This document shows, piece by piece, positions 8,432 to 16,961 of a stretch of DNA of 64,000 nt. Source of the DNA: Fuerstiella sp041398845 (GTDB taxonomy: Bacteria > Planctomycetota > Planctomycetia > Planctomycetales > Planctomycetaceae); NCBI GenBank assembly GCA_041398845.1, contig JAWKTZ010000007.1, forward strand, positions 1 through 64,000, written 5' to 3'. The stretch's first letter is position 1. Each line of letters starts with the position of its first letter. The notes under the pieces are model-generated. The model was not told where the DNA came from. It made no database searches and saw only the letters and a list, made by a program, of their open reading frames with translations. Both the position numbers and the translations under genes were made by a program.

Positions 8432-9526
8432 CTAGTGTCCTGAGTTGTTAATTCGTTTACAAACATTGGCGACGCGATTCAGGATCAGATCGGCATCGGC
8501 CGTCCATTTGAATGGTCTGGGATTTTCATTGTGCTGATCAAGATATGAATGGATGGCTTTCTTCAGGGACTGGACGCTTCGGAACGCACTGCGACGAATT
8601 CGCTTTTGTGTGATTTCTGCGAAGAAACGCTCCACCTGATTCAGCCATGAAGCACTGGTCGGGGTGAAATGCACCTGATACCGGGGACGTTTCGCCAGCC
8701 ATCGCTGAACCCGGGCTGTTTTATGGGTGGCATAATTGTCCATGACGATGTGAATCGTCTCACCCGGTGTCTCTGGAATGGATTGATCGATGTGATCAAG
8801 GAATTTCACGAACTCCTGCTGACGGTGTCGCTGATGACATGTGCCGATCACGTGGCCCGTTGCCACATTCAGCGCAGCAAACAAGGATGTCGTTCCATGA
8901 CGCGCGTAATCGTGAGTGTGTCGTTCAGGCCGGCCAGGCTCCATGGGCAGTAGAGGCTGCGTGCGATCCAGGGCCTGCACCTGACTCTTTTCATCAACGC
9001 ACAGGACAATCGCATTATCGGGAGGACTCATGTAGAGCCCGACGATGTCACGTACCTTGTCAACAAACTGAGGATCTGTGGAGAGCTTGAATGTCTCGGT
9101 GCGATGTGGCTGTAGTGCAAAAGCACGCCAGATCCTCGACACCGCGGTCTGGCTGAGCCCGCTGGCTTTTGCCATTCCACGAGTACTCCAGTGGGTGGCA
9201 TTCGGTGGCTTCGATTCCAGCGTCTGTGTCACAACACGTTCCACATCTGAGTCGCTGATCTTTCGCGGGGCTCCTGGACGAGGTTCGTCCAGCAACCCGT
9301 CGAGTCGCTTTTCGAGAAACCGTTTTCGCCATTTCCCAACCGTCGGCATGGTGACCTTGAGCCGAGTGGCGACGCACTTGTTATCGAGACCCTGACCACA
9401 CTCAAGGACAATGCGAGACCGGAGTGCCAGCGCCTGACTGCTCTTTCGGCGTCTTGCCCAGCGTTCCAGAATCTCCCGCTCCTCGTCCGACAAAATCAAC
9501 GCCGCTTTGGGTCGTCCTCCAGCCAT
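8432..9526 (-). CDS. IS630-family transposase
   Basis: A roughly 364-residue DDE transposase of the IS630/Tc1-mariner group. An N-terminal paired helix-turn-helix (about 20-130: NKCVATRLKVTMPTVGKWRKR, then STRGMAKASGLSQTAVSRIWR) is followed by the catalytic core with Asp in CVDEKSQVQALDRTQP, Asp in HIVMDNYATHK and Glu in SWLNQVERFFAEIT. ATG 9526 is preferred over an upstream in-frame ATG because AGGAGGTG precedes it by five bases. The stop codon is unusual. The gene reads CAC to the end of the element, and the next codon, TAG, consists of the duplicated TA target plus one host base (8432). Confidence 0.9.
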   Translation of the reverse strand: MAGGRPKAALILSDEEREILERWARRRKSSQALALRSRIVLECGQGLDNKCVATRLKVTMPTVGKWRKRFLEKRLDGLLDEPRPGAPRKISDSDVERVVTQTLESKPPNATHWSTRGMAKASGLSQTAVSRIWRAFALQPHRTETFKLSTDPQFVDKVRDIVGLYMSPPDNAIVLCVDEKSQVQALDRTQPLLPMEPGRPERHTHDYARHGTTSLFAALNVATGHVIGTCHQRHRQQEFVKFLDHIDQSIPETPGETIHIVMDNYATHKTARVQRWLAKRPRYQVHFTPTSASWLNQVERFFAEITQKRIRRSAFRSVQSLKKAIHSYLDQHNENPRPFKWTADADLILNRVANVCKRINNSGH

Positions 9527-9605
9527 CGCTGCACCTCCTGACGTGCAGAATAACAAGAAAAATGACCGCCACCAGGTTAATAAATGATTTTATAACTCAG
9601 GACAC
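8435..9605 (-). mobile_element. IS630-family insertion sequence, complete
   Basis: The inverted ends share GTGTCCTGAGTT at 8435 rightwards and leftwards from 9605, with further matches inside (about 21 of 25). The flanking TA dinucleotides at 8433-8434 and 9606-9607 are the duplicated target typical of this family. The insertion sits exactly in the TAG stop codon of the MarR gene, and TA plus the element's first G rebuilds TAG. Confidence 0.9.
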
Positions 9606-9612
9606 TAGCGGA

Positions 9613-9759
9613 ATGGATGTTATTGTCGGCGCTCCGATTTTCAGCCTGGCCCGCGGCATGATGACGCTCGGCCTGGGAATCCTGTCGCGCCGAACCAGCG
9701 CGCCTCTGCAACGAATCAACAGGGCCTGCGCCTGGTGCGGAATGCGCGGCCACGAATGA
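9613..9759 (+). CDS. short open frame downstream of the MarR/IS630 junction, doubtful
   Basis: ATG 9613 opens 48 codons beginning MDVIVGAPIFSLARGMMTLGLGILSRR, a hydrophobic stretch that could be a membrane segment, followed by CAWCGMRGH with a CxxC. Before the IS630 insertion it would have begun about six bases after the regulator's stop, so it could be a second, now damaged, operon gene. I do not recognise it. Confidence 0.25.
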   Translation: MDVIVGAPIFSLARGMMTLGLGILSRRTSAPLQRINRACAWCGMRGHE

Positions 9760-10600
9760 TGCTGACTGTCCAGGCAGCATAACGTCCAGCCTCAGCGAAA
9801 ATGTTTCTTCCAGTCGCTGTGGGATGGCTGCATCCCTATGACGATTACTATGAAGCTGGAATGGAAGCGAGTGGAACGAAAACCTCATCGTGCAAGGCAC
9901 ATTGAGACTTGCCTCCTCTCGCTCCCGTCCATGCAGTTTCAACCACGTTCGTTAGATTTCAGTGGGGGAACGGCTCACACTGCCGGGAATGCCTAAAAGC
10001 CCACTATTCCCCGTTGGCTGCACGGGCTTGACTGCCTCCTGAAGATGGAGGCGGTCAAGTCCGGGCAGCACTTCGGAGTGGACAATCGCTTCAATCCCGG
10101 CAGATTATCCTAAAACCTGAGTCAAAACGCGTATCGACTCGCTTCCAGTCAAAGCACGGCAGGTGCTTTGACGGAAATCAAAGACAATGGCTCACAATCT
10201 CCAGTACTTGCATAAAAGAACAGAAGTGCTTGGGATGACTGCACGAGCAGAGTCGTCTTCCCAATTCTGACGACGTTGCCCAGTATAGCCTCAGTCAGTG
10301 CCGGAAGTTCTTGACTCGTTATGACGGTGATTTCTGCCGCCGTGACTTCTGCTCAGGTTGATTCGTCGGAAGGAATATCGAACGACAAAGAGGTCCGAGT
10401 TGCCATGGCTGAAACCGGCCAGGTTGGAATGTGCCGAGGGCGCCTCGGTTGTGGTTTCGGGTTACCCTTTTGCGAACGAGCAAAACGCAAAAAGTTGAAA
10501 ACCATTGGAAAAAGCGGCTTTGAGTTGCAGAGGCGCAAAAGGGTAAGTACATTCAAAAAATGCAATGGTTTTGGGTGGTTTTGGCAAGATTCTGAAGGTG
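9760..10600. other. intergenic with a strong 15-bp hairpin
   Basis: No credible gene is seen. At 10025-10061 GGCTTGACTGCCTCC and GGAGGCGGTCAAGTCC form a stem of about 15 pairs around a six-base loop, ending GGGCAGC with no T run. Short open frames at 10321-10628 on both strands have no recognisable content. The region ends at the tRNA fragment that marks the island junction. Confidence 0.5.
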
Positions 10601-10601
10601 C

Positions 10602-10647
<46 letters not shown>

Positions 10648-10676
10648 CCTCACAACTCAAATTGTGAGGTTTTTTA
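10648..10676 (+). terminator. Rho-independent terminator after the tRNA fragment
   Basis: CCTCACAA at 10648-10655 pairs with TTGTGAGG at 10662-10669, directly followed by TTTTTTATT. This is a textbook terminator for the tRNA gene and was carried with its 3' half. Confidence 0.85.
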
Positions 10677-10777
10677 TTGCCCAAACGCTTGTTTGAGCAA
10701 ACCTGCCCAGACGGGCAGTGAACACCTTGTACTGGATCTGTACTGGATTTCCGCCGGTACAACAGGAGTTCACTGCC

Positions 10778-11944
10778 ATGCCCGCGCGTCGCATTCCGGC
10801 CTATCGTCACCACAAAGCCCGCAATCTGGCTGTTGTCACGCTGAACGGTAGAGACATCTATCTCGGCGAATTTGATTCTCCCGAATCGCGGGCAAAGTAC
10901 GACACGCTCATTGCCGACTGGCTCTGCAGAAACCATGAGCCGCCTCCACCCGGAGCCGAATGCTCACTGCCACAGCTCATGGCCGCTTACCTGATTTTCG
11001 CAAAAGGGTACTACGTCAAGAATGGGGAGCAGACTCGCGAATTCGGATGCATTACCGAAGCGCTGCGCGAAGTCCGTCGCCTTTACCCCGATGTGAAGAT
11101 GTCCGAGTTCGGACCACGTGCTTTGAAGGCTGTGCGTGAGCGAATGGTGGAACTCGGCTGGTGCCGTAAGTACATCAATAAACAGATCGGTCGCATTGTC
11201 CGGATGGTCAAATGGGGCGTGTCAGAAGAGCTGGTTGCACCCGGTGTCTATCAGGCACTCTCGACGATCGCCGGGCTCAGAAAAGGTCGTACGGAAGCCC
11301 CTGACCATGAACCCGTAAAGCCTGTCGCAGACGCGGATGTCAACGCGACGATTCCGCATCTGACAGCCGTTCTCGCCGATATGGTTCGGCTGCAGCGCCT
11401 TTCCGGTGCCCGGCCGGGTGAAATCACGTCACTGAGGCCAATGGATGTGAGTTGTGGTGCCAGGGTCTGGCGGTTCCGCCCGGATTCGCACAAGACCGAA
11501 CACCACGACCGGGAACGAATCATCTTCCTGGGGCCACGAGCTCAGAAGGTCCTTGCGAAGTACCTCGATCGCGCCCCGGATCAGTATTGTTTCTCACCGC
11601 GCGAGAGTGAAGAACTGCGGCGGTCAGAGCTTCACAGGCAACGCAGGACGCCCCTGAACTACGGAAACACGCGAAAACCCCGATACGAAGATGGCAAACG
11701 TCTTCCTTCTGACTGCTACACCACCGGAAGTTACCGACGTGCGATCCAACGCGCCTGTGCAAAGGCCGGGATCAGCAAATGGTCTCCGAATCAGATTCGC
11801 CACACTGCCGGGACGGAAGTCCGCAGGAAACGAGGGCTTGAAGCCGCACAAACGGTCCTTGGACACGCAAGTGCGGACGTTACACAGATCTACGCTGAGC
11901 GGGACATGGAACTTGCAGCAAGTGTCGCGATGGAGCTTGGTTGA
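10778..11944 (+). CDS. tyrosine recombinase/integrase of the island
   Basis: A 388-residue phage-type integrase. After a short Arg-rich start (MPARRIPAYRHHK) come the core-binding region (about 70-180) and the catalytic domain with Arg in QRLSGARPGEITSLR, NQIRHTAGTEVRR supplying the second Arg and His, LGHASADV, and the nucleophile Tyr in TQIYAERD. The usual first His of HxxR is Asn here (NQIR). ATG 10778 is chosen because AGGAG lies 8 bases upstream; an ATG 60 bases earlier is in frame. It begins about 135 bases from the tRNA-derived attachment site, as expected for the enzyme that integrated and can excise the 10.6-60 kb island. Confidence 0.9.
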   Translation: MPARRIPAYRHHKARNLAVVTLNGRDIYLGEFDSPESRAKYDTLIADWLCRNHEPPPPGAECSLPQLMAAYLIFAKGYYVKNGEQTREFGCITEALREVRRLYPDVKMSEFGPRALKAVRERMVELGWCRKYINKQIGRIVRMVKWGVSEELVAPGVYQALSTIAGLRKGRTEAPDHEPVKPVADADVNATIPHLTAVLADMVRLQRLSGARPGEITSLRPMDVSCGARVWRFRPDSHKTEHHDRERIIFLGPRAQKVLAKYLDRAPDQYCFSPRESEELRRSELHRQRRTPLNYGNTRKPRYEDGKRLPSDCYTTGSYRRAIQRACAKAGISKWSPNQIRHTAGTEVRRKRGLEAAQTVLGHASADVTQIYAERDMELAASVAMELG

Positions 11945-11977
11945 CTCTGTCGGCGGTGCCTGCAACCTGAAACGACA

Positions 11978-12253
11978 TCAGATCCCGAATCGGTTGAGGA
12001 TTGCGACAGCATTGTCAGCGCATTGCGCGCGTTTCGCTTTTCGCCTCTCCTCGACAGGCTCGGACGTCTGCATGAATCGCTGGCAAGCCTCACGGGATGT
12101 GAAGCGGCGGCCACCGATCTTGACGGACTCAAGCAGGACACCCTTCGATCCCTTTAAGATCCATCTCCACAAAGTGGGGGATGACACAGGAACGGGAAAA
12201 CTCTGACAAGCTTCGCGAATTGTAAGCAGTTGTTCTGTCTCGACATCAATCAT
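11978..12253 (-). CDS. DUF1580-type helix-turn-helix protein (excisionase-like)
   Basis: A 91-residue protein with a MerR/excisionase-like helix-turn-helix: LLTIREACQSF, SSPTLWRWILKGSKGV, LESVKIGGRRFTSREACQRFM. DUF1580 proteins of this design are frequent in planctomycetes and probably bind DNA through a winged helix. Convergent to, and 33 bases from, the integrase, it is a candidate recombination directionality factor. That role is inferred from size, fold and position only. Confidence 0.7.
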   Translation of the reverse strand: MIDVETEQLLTIREACQSFPVPVSSPTLWRWILKGSKGVLLESVKIGGRRFTSREACQRFMQTSEPVEERRKAKRAQCADNAVAILNRFGI

Positions 12254-12299
12254 CTGAGTTACTCCCGGCGATGACTTTGATCAACTGACATCAGAAGCT

Positions 12300-12325
12300 G
12301 ACGGATCAGCCGAAGCCGATCCGTC
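12300..12325 (-). terminator. hairpin with TTCG loop, likely terminator
   Basis: On the minus strand GACGGATCGGC and GCTGATCCGTC close a TTCG tetraloop with 11 pairs including one wobble, 17 bases after the stop of the gene at 12343. No clear T run follows, so efficient Rho-independent termination is uncertain. Confidence 0.55.
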
Positions 12326-12342
12326 GAGAACAGGCAGGTTGC

Positions 12343-12597
12343 TTATTGAACCAGGTCCAGACTTGCCTCCTGTTGCTCCACCCAGTCGGCCGCCAGTTGC
12401 AGAACTCGGATGGCCTGAGTGAGTTCGGACAGTCCGAAGGAGGATGTGTATTTCGCTTCGTCTCCGTCGACGTAGCGTTTCTGGATGTTGACGGAACGCA
12501 CTGTGCGTGTTCTGTCGTCAGTTTTGACTTCGTGAGCGAATACGGATGCGGATACGAATCCGATGCGGAACACTTTTTCGGGTCTGGATTTCGCCAT
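12343..12597 (-). CDS. small beta-rich protein, island family A (copy 1)
   Basis: An 84-residue protein with the pattern RPEKVFRIGFVSASVF, then RTVRSVNIQKRYVDGDE, YTSSFGLSELTQAIRVLQLAADWVEQQ. The same pattern occurs at 51713-51982 (closely similar) and 14456-14725 (more distant). Small proteins of this design are common in planctomycete and verrucomicrobial genomes. Alternating hydrophobics suggest a curved beta sheet plus a C-terminal helix, reminiscent of PC4-like ssDNA-binding folds, but that is speculation. Three copies within one island beside transfer genes suggest a role in element maintenance. Confidence 0.75.
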   Translation of the reverse strand: MAKSRPEKVFRIGFVSASVFAHEVKTDDRTRTVRSVNIQKRYVDGDEAKYTSSFGLSELTQAIRVLQLAADWVEQQEASLDLVQ

Positions 12598-12978
12598 GAC
12601 TGTGGCCTCTTTCAGATGGAAGGTGGGAATGGAGATTTACGTTCTGCCGGCGACGTGCGGACAGAACGATTGCACTGCCCGAGCTTCTTTACGCGCGCAG
12701 GGTGATTGCGGAGCGTGTCGAGCGGTGTTCGGGCGCAAGCTGAGGCGTCGGGAAAGCGGCGACGCTGGAGAAAGGAGACTCACCGATGAGTCGTTGATCA
12801 GTCAGGGAAGTCGGCGGTTCCAGTATTTCCGGTTGGAAAGGGAACGCAGTCCGTAGTCCCGTGAATGCTCCACATCCTGTCATGGAAAATCGATTGCTCG
12901 CGCACGAACTGAACCACATACCCAGGCACTGTGTGAGCGGTGAGGGAACCGTCAGAGGCCGGTTCCCTCGAAGGTTGC
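12598..12978. other. intergenic, no convincing gene
   Basis: About 380 bases. Short frames exist but none has motifs or good starts. I see nothing else in it. Confidence 0.45.
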
Positions 12979-13191
12979 TCACACCAGCAGGCAGGCGATG
13001 GCCAGCACTGCACAGCTCAGAATGACGATCAGATCGAACGCCGGTCCCGGATCGGTATGGCGTGACCAGCGACGATAGGGTCGCCGGCTTCGATTGTCGT
13101 GCCGGTCCTGCAGCCAGAGTTCGTCGGGGTACACGGCTCGCACAACGAGTCGCTTGATCCGACGGAAGAGCTTTCGTAATCGATACTGCAT
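12979..13191 (-). CDS. small protein with C-terminal membrane segment
   Basis: A 70-residue protein with a strongly basic first half (RLRKLFRRIKRLVVRAVY and SRRPYRRWSRH) and a final hydrophobic segment (AFDLIVILSCAVLAIACLLV) that would make a tail-anchored inner-membrane protein. It is not recognised. It lies on the same strand as the small genes around it in the left transfer module. Confidence 0.45.
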   Translation of the reverse strand: MQYRLRKLFRRIKRLVVRAVYPDELWLQDRHDNRSRRPYRRWSRHTDPGPAFDLIVILSCAVLAIACLLV

Positions 13192-13246
13192 TTCAGGATG
13201 GGGAAGAAATCAGGAGCCGCGAAGGGCTTACAGCAGATAGCAGCGA

Positions 13247-13522
13247 TCATCCGTCCTCTGTTGGACGACCACTGCGGATCTGTCTGTTTCCGGATGTGTC
13301 GGTGATCCCGTTCGTATTTCCTGCGTTACCGCCGCGGCCGGAGTCACCGGAGGCGGGAGCCGACTGTCGACAGCGAACGCGGACAGCATTCTGCAGGCAG
13401 TGCCAGCACAGCGCGGCCGCACGGAGGAATCCGCCATCTATGGTGACGGTGACACATTCCTTTTCTTTGCTGCACCACAGACAGGTACATTCTTCCTTCC
13501 AGTCGCTGATCAGAACTTGCAT
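13247..13522 (-). CDS. small Cys-rich, probable zinc-binding protein
   Basis: A 91-residue protein starting MQVLISDWKEECTCLWC. The pattern C-x-C-x2-C...EC followed by CWHCLQNA gives two CxxC-type pairs, enough for one zinc ribbon. The tail is Gly/Asn/Ser-rich and disordered. ATG 13522 is chosen over a start 18 bases upstream because the zinc motif begins close to the N-terminus. The function is unknown; such ribbons are common in accessory proteins of mobile elements. Confidence 0.5.
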   Translation of the reverse strand: MQVLISDWKEECTCLWCSKEKECVTVTIDGGFLRAAALCWHCLQNAVRVRCRQSAPASGDSGRGGNAGNTNGITDTSGNRQIRSGRPTEDG

Positions 13523-13742
13523 GGGTAAAACCTCGCTCACTTTGGGTTAGAAGCGGCGCGTTCGTCATTGAACGACCGCAGAAAATTGTGAGTGCCGAGT
13601 GCCATGAAAGGGTTGGAACGGCGGGAATGAATTGTGCGTTGACACAGTCTGTCGGTGATCGGCGGTGGGTTCACGCGGAACACAAATCGCCATCAACCGG
13701 CGGGAATCTCGATCAGGGAGCGGTTACGGCCGCTCCACAGAT

Positions 13743-14189
13743 TCACTTCAGGTGCCACTGGTAACCGAGTGCGTCGTACAGCGGCACCCAGTGAGCTTCA
13801 AAAAAATCGTACCCGGCTCCGTGAATGCCGAGCAGCAGTTCATCGTCGAACTCGCGCACCAGCACACCGGTGTCGGCCACAGACTGCCAGCCATCCGAAG
13901 CCAGCCTGATCAGATCGTCCGAATCACTGTCGATGTTGGTGATGACCTTGTGAATGTGGTCTTCGACAGAGCCATCACAGATCAGGAACAATTCACCCCA
14001 CATCGGCAGTGCGAACGGCTCATGCCATGCGTCTGCCAGCTCGGCGATCCATCGACCCGGGACAGCAGAAAACGAATGGAGCAGATCTTCGACGCAGGTT
14101 CGTCGAGGTTCACACAGTCTACATTCACAGTTCCGGTGAACGTCGAACACGCTGGTTCCGTGCGGAACCAATTCTGAAATATCTTCCAT
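13743..14189 (-). CDS. hypothetical protein, SUKH/immunity-like size
   Basis: A 148-residue acidic soluble protein starting MEDISELVPHGTSVFDVHR. It has an early CECRLCEPRRTC cluster and a compact body (PMWGELFLICDGSVEDHIHKV, IRLASDGWQSVADTGVLV, YDFFEAHWVPLYDALGYQW). The C-terminal part, with aromatic residues, is typical of small island proteins about a hundred residues long that follow a 'DGF/DGW...FF..HWVPLY' pattern in planctomycetes. I cannot name the family. It sits within the left transfer module, with no gene overlapping it. Confidence 0.55.
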   Translation of the reverse strand: MEDISELVPHGTSVFDVHRNCECRLCEPRRTCVEDLLHSFSAVPGRWIAELADAWHEPFALPMWGELFLICDGSVEDHIHKVITNIDSDSDDLIRLASDGWQSVADTGVLVREFDDELLLGIHGAGYDFFEAHWVPLYDALGYQWHLK

Positions 14190-14455
14190 GAGTTTCAGAG
14201 GAAGGAAACTACTCGCCACCGTTACCGGCAGCGGAATCCCGCGAGAGGGGAGTATCGACGTCCGTAACCGCCGACAATCCGACTCCATGCGGACGCCTGA
14301 GAACAGAAGAGCAGAAGTGTTCGATCGAAACTCGGATCACACTTCGAAAATTCGGAGGTTCAGTCGATGCTGCCGCGCTGCGTCACTCAAATCGAGACGC
14401 CGTCGCCACACAGTCAACAGGCGGCAGACTGTCAGGGCAGCCTGCCACAGATTTC

Positions 14456-14725
14456 TTAGTCACGAGACGATTCCTTTCGATTGTCACGTTCGGCACACAG
14501 GATGTAGTCGAAGGCTTCCTGAGCCACGAGTATCACGATCGGAAGTTCGTCGCGAGAGAACGTGGGCGTTGTGCGGAAGTCTTTGCCGTCCTTGAAAGTA
14601 CGAACGATCTGAACTTTGTGGAATGTTTCGCCTTTGTCGGAGTGGTTTTCGAACACACTGGCCGAGATGCCCCGAAAACGAATTGTCTTCAGGGGCTTGG
14701 TTGAGGTTTGAGAATCGTTTGCCAT
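14456..14725 (-). CDS. small beta-rich protein, island family A (copy 2, divergent)
   Basis: An 89-residue protein: KTIRFRGISASVFEN, FHKVQIVRTFKDGKDFRTTPTFSRDELPIVILVAQEAFDYI. It shares with 12343-12597 and 51713-51982 the order '(K)xIR.G.(I/V)SASVF', 'V.I.(K/R).(F/Y).DG', 'SF.(R/L).ELP' and a terminal helix, but is otherwise diverged. It lies about 680 bases before the relaxation protein gene start side and on the same strand. Same inferred role as its relatives: a nucleic-acid-binding or accessory protein of the element. Confidence 0.7.
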   Translation of the reverse strand: MANDSQTSTKPLKTIRFRGISASVFENHSDKGETFHKVQIVRTFKDGKDFRTTPTFSRDELPIVILVAQEAFDYILCAERDNRKESSRD

Positions 14726-15404
14726 AAACAGATGGGGAAACGGGAAACAGAAGTCCACATCACGAGGCACGCGCACCTGTCGGCAGACCCTGATCTGCCA
14801 GAACGCGTGCCTCCTGAGTGTGGTTGCCTTCCGCCGGTGCGGCGGCTCCGTGCGTGACGCTGCGGAGTTCTTCGCGGCAAAGTCACGGCAGGAAAAATCA
14901 ATTGACTGGTCTTGTGTTTTTCGATCCGCGACGGAATCCGGTGTCCATCGTTCCACATACCTGGTGTCCGTTCGGCAGTTTGCGATCTTCGGGGGGACAG
15001 CTTGTTCGGGCCGCAAGCCCGAATGCCGTTCGCAGAAACTACGACCATAGGATCGACGTAAACACGTGGCGTGAACGCGAACGGCAGGGGTCGCCAGGGA
15101 CGCAAGTCCTTGGCTATTTGGTCTGGGCGGAACCGCGGTGTGGAGCGACGCACCCATGGCCGGAAAGTCCTCGGCGAACACCTGCAGCAGAGGACGACCA
15201 AATCCAGCCACACAGACCAAATAGCCAAGGACCGAGGAGTTTACGACGAGCGGACTTGGCGAACCCCAAGCTGGGGCGGGGCATAAGGTTACGCTCAAAT
15301 GCCAACGCCTCGAAAGACGCCCGGTGAGACATCCGGGCCGGGAACGTAACGGGCAGGTCAACGGGCCGACCGATGGGCGTAACAACGGACAAATCTCACG
15401 CTTC
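14726..15404. other. 680-base non-coding stretch with structured inverted repeats
   Basis: No convincing gene on either strand. A perfect 20-base inverted repeat, GTCCTTGGCTATTTGGTCTG at 15106-15125 and its complement at 15213-15232, encloses 87 bases. Smaller hairpins flank it: TTCGGGC/GCCCGAA near 15007-15027 and GCCCGG/CCGGGC near 15319-15340. It could be a structured RNA, a transfer origin (it lies next to the relaxation protein) or a decayed element. Confidence 0.5.
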
Positions 15405-16298
15405 TCAGGCCACATCGTGAAGGCCCTCCGCAATTGACTCAAGAACGGAACGCTTCACCAGTGGTCCGATGTTTGCCTTGTGATCCGCGTAGATGTCTCC
15501 GAACAGGGCTGTCTCCGGCGAAAAATCTTCACGGTCGGCAAACAGCCATTGTTCCGGACATCGATCCGTTTTCTTCGCCACTTCTCTCTGAATACGGTCG
15601 CGATGGTTACGATCAACGGTGATCAGCAACACGTTGAAATCATCGAACGTCGTGGACGGAAAATGCAGCCTGTGCGTCTGTGTCAGCCGCAGTTCATCGT
15701 ACCCCTGAGTTTTCGCAGCAGCGACGCGCGTCGGTCCGCTCGTCCCGCGATCCACTTCCACGTAGAACACGCGACGATGACCGGCAATGTCCAGCAGAAA
15801 TGCGGCGTCGGGCGAACAACTCAGTGGCGGCTGTTCTCTAAACTGCGTATGCAGCACGTAGCCGTTGGGGTTTCCATCGGTGTCGAGCGTCGGTGCCCAC
15901 TCGTTGATCCAGCGGACGAGTGTCACTCCAGCGTGTTGCTCACACGCACGATCGACAATGGAATGTACCCAACTGCAGTCCAGCCAGTGATACAGTCGGT
16001 CGAGTCGCGGCGGCCTGGAATACGTGGCGAGCCAGGCGTCGTCGTTGAAGTAGACCGCAAGCGCTTCGCTACCTTCCTGTGTGGGCGTGTAGGCAGGTCC
16101 GGAATTTCCCGTTGAAAACGCGACATTCACTGGTGATTTTCGGACGAGTTTCTGCCGAGCCAGTTCGGCCAGCCGTCGACGCGTGTGACGCTGGTCTTTG
16201 CGCTGAGGAAAACACAATCGGTGAATCATGGGAGCCGACAACGCGTAGTATCGCGCGATCGTCTCCAGAATAAGGAAGTCGTTGTGGGAAAGCTTCAT
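15405..16298 (-). CDS. replication-relaxation family protein (left copy)
   Basis: A 297-residue protein of the replication-relaxation type found on mobile elements. The N-terminal winged helix is visible (LSHNDFLILETIARYYALSAPMI, RHTRRRLAELARQKLVRK, then a wing ending PAYTPTQEG). The C-terminal half has a nuclease-like core: PDAAFLLDIAGHRRVFYVEVDRGT, a pattern D...E-x-D/E as in restriction-endonuclease folds, then FNVLLITVDRNHR. ATG 16298 (MKLSHNDF) is preferred over the longer frame since the extra residues are unlike any domain. A second member lies at 58500. Both are next to TraD-like ATPases, pointing to DNA processing for replication or transfer. Confidence 0.8.
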   Translation of the reverse strand: MKLSHNDFLILETIARYYALSAPMIHRLCFPQRKDQRHTRRRLAELARQKLVRKSPVNVAFSTGNSGPAYTPTQEGSEALAVYFNDDAWLATYSRPPRLDRLYHWLDCSWVHSIVDRACEQHAGVTLVRWINEWAPTLDTDGNPNGYVLHTQFREQPPLSCSPDAAFLLDIAGHRRVFYVEVDRGTSGPTRVAAAKTQGYDELRLTQTHRLHFPSTTFDDFNVLLITVDRNHRDRIQREVAKKTDRCPEQWLFADREDFSPETALFGDIYADHKANIGPLVKRSVLESIAEGLHDVA

Positions 16299-16556
16299 CG
16301 GTTGGGCCTCACAGACGCCGGGTAATGGCGGAAAAGAAGAGAAGCGAGGATCGGAAAACGATTCGCTTCGAGAGTGAGGCCATATGACTGGCAAACATCC
16401 GGGTCAGTCGAAGGAATACACACGTGACGTGGCATCCACAGAACAATGACCGCTGGATGGGACTACAGCTGTGCTGCGTTCCAAGTAGTGAAATCATGAC
16501 CTCAGACGAAAAGTTGTCAAGACGTATTTTCAAAGAAAGCGCGTTACTCTGTTCGC

Positions 16557-16961
16557 ATGGAAAACGCGTCACGATTCACCGGCTCGGTTGAAGACCTGTG
16601 GCAGCGGCGCGCCAACAGACGCGCCGCGCAACTCAAGCTGCTTCAGCTCAAGCGACTGAATCGCCTTGCGTTCGCTCCCGACGAAGTGAAGGGGCGCGAG
16701 TCTATGACCGAGAGCCGCATCCGCTTCGCCGTGACGCGCAACCGCCGCCTCTTCGAAGTGGCGACCGGAATCCCGTACGAATTTCAAGACGAAATCCGCA
16801 GGGCTCTCGAAGAAATCGCCGACTCCGGTGAGCGTGCTGTGAATGACCTGATTCATTCGTTCTCCTCCGGCCTGCGAAATGGATCGGGAGACTTCGACCG
16901 CGAAGTGTCTTCCGGTCCCGCGTCCGCGCCGGTGTCTTCCGGCGATTCGGCGACGGGCTGA
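16557..16961 (+). CDS. small helical protein, convergent with the ATPase gene, uncertain
   Basis: A 134-residue, Arg/Ala-rich, mainly helical protein (VEDLWQRRANRRAAQLKLLQLKRLN, then FQDEIRRALEEIADSGERAVNDLI) with a disordered Ser/Gly tail. It overlaps the 3' end of the ATPase gene by about 110 bases in the opposite direction. The start is plausible but there is no homology I recognise, and the tail may be a shadow of the ATPase gene. Confidence 0.4.
   Translation: MENASRFTGSVEDLWQRRANRRAAQLKLLQLKRLNRLAFAPDEVKGRESMTESRIRFAVTRNRRLFEVATGIPYEFQDEIRRALEEIADSGERAVNDLIHSFSSGLRNGSGDFDREVSSGPASAPVSSGDSATG

Larger units (their letters stand above)
6455..8434 (+). pseudogene. MarR-family transcriptional regulator, split by IS256 and further frameshifted
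   Basis: ATG 6455 starts a frame (MHVGAVSADTTLHLLTWDLGR) cut at 6517 by the IS256 element. Beyond the element, at 8042, the same frame resumes as AYYAYVGMVERILVEEK and QPGMGYLLFELFAEDDR. It is then lost by a small deletion or frameshift near 8160. A second frame gives the recognition helix and wing (LLTRMEENGLVHRSRDPND, VRVRLTPTARKIEAK). A third frame gives the C-terminal helices (NVRRIKAYLRRLTTAF) up to TAG 8432-8434. With the IS and one 9-base target copy removed, the first two parts join exactly. The regulator is inactive three times over, and its promoter and operator remain upstream. Confidence 0.8.

Noticed and set aside
14726..15404. RNase P RNA, tmRNA or group II intron in the gene-free stretch
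   Set aside because: None of their conserved cores or domain V-like motifs is present, despite a short 'GGAAAGTCC' resemblance.
16569..16856. Minus-strand frame of 95 codons opposite the gene at 16557
   Set aside because: It is the mirror of the plus-strand frame and ends just at the ATPase stop; no motif favours it.
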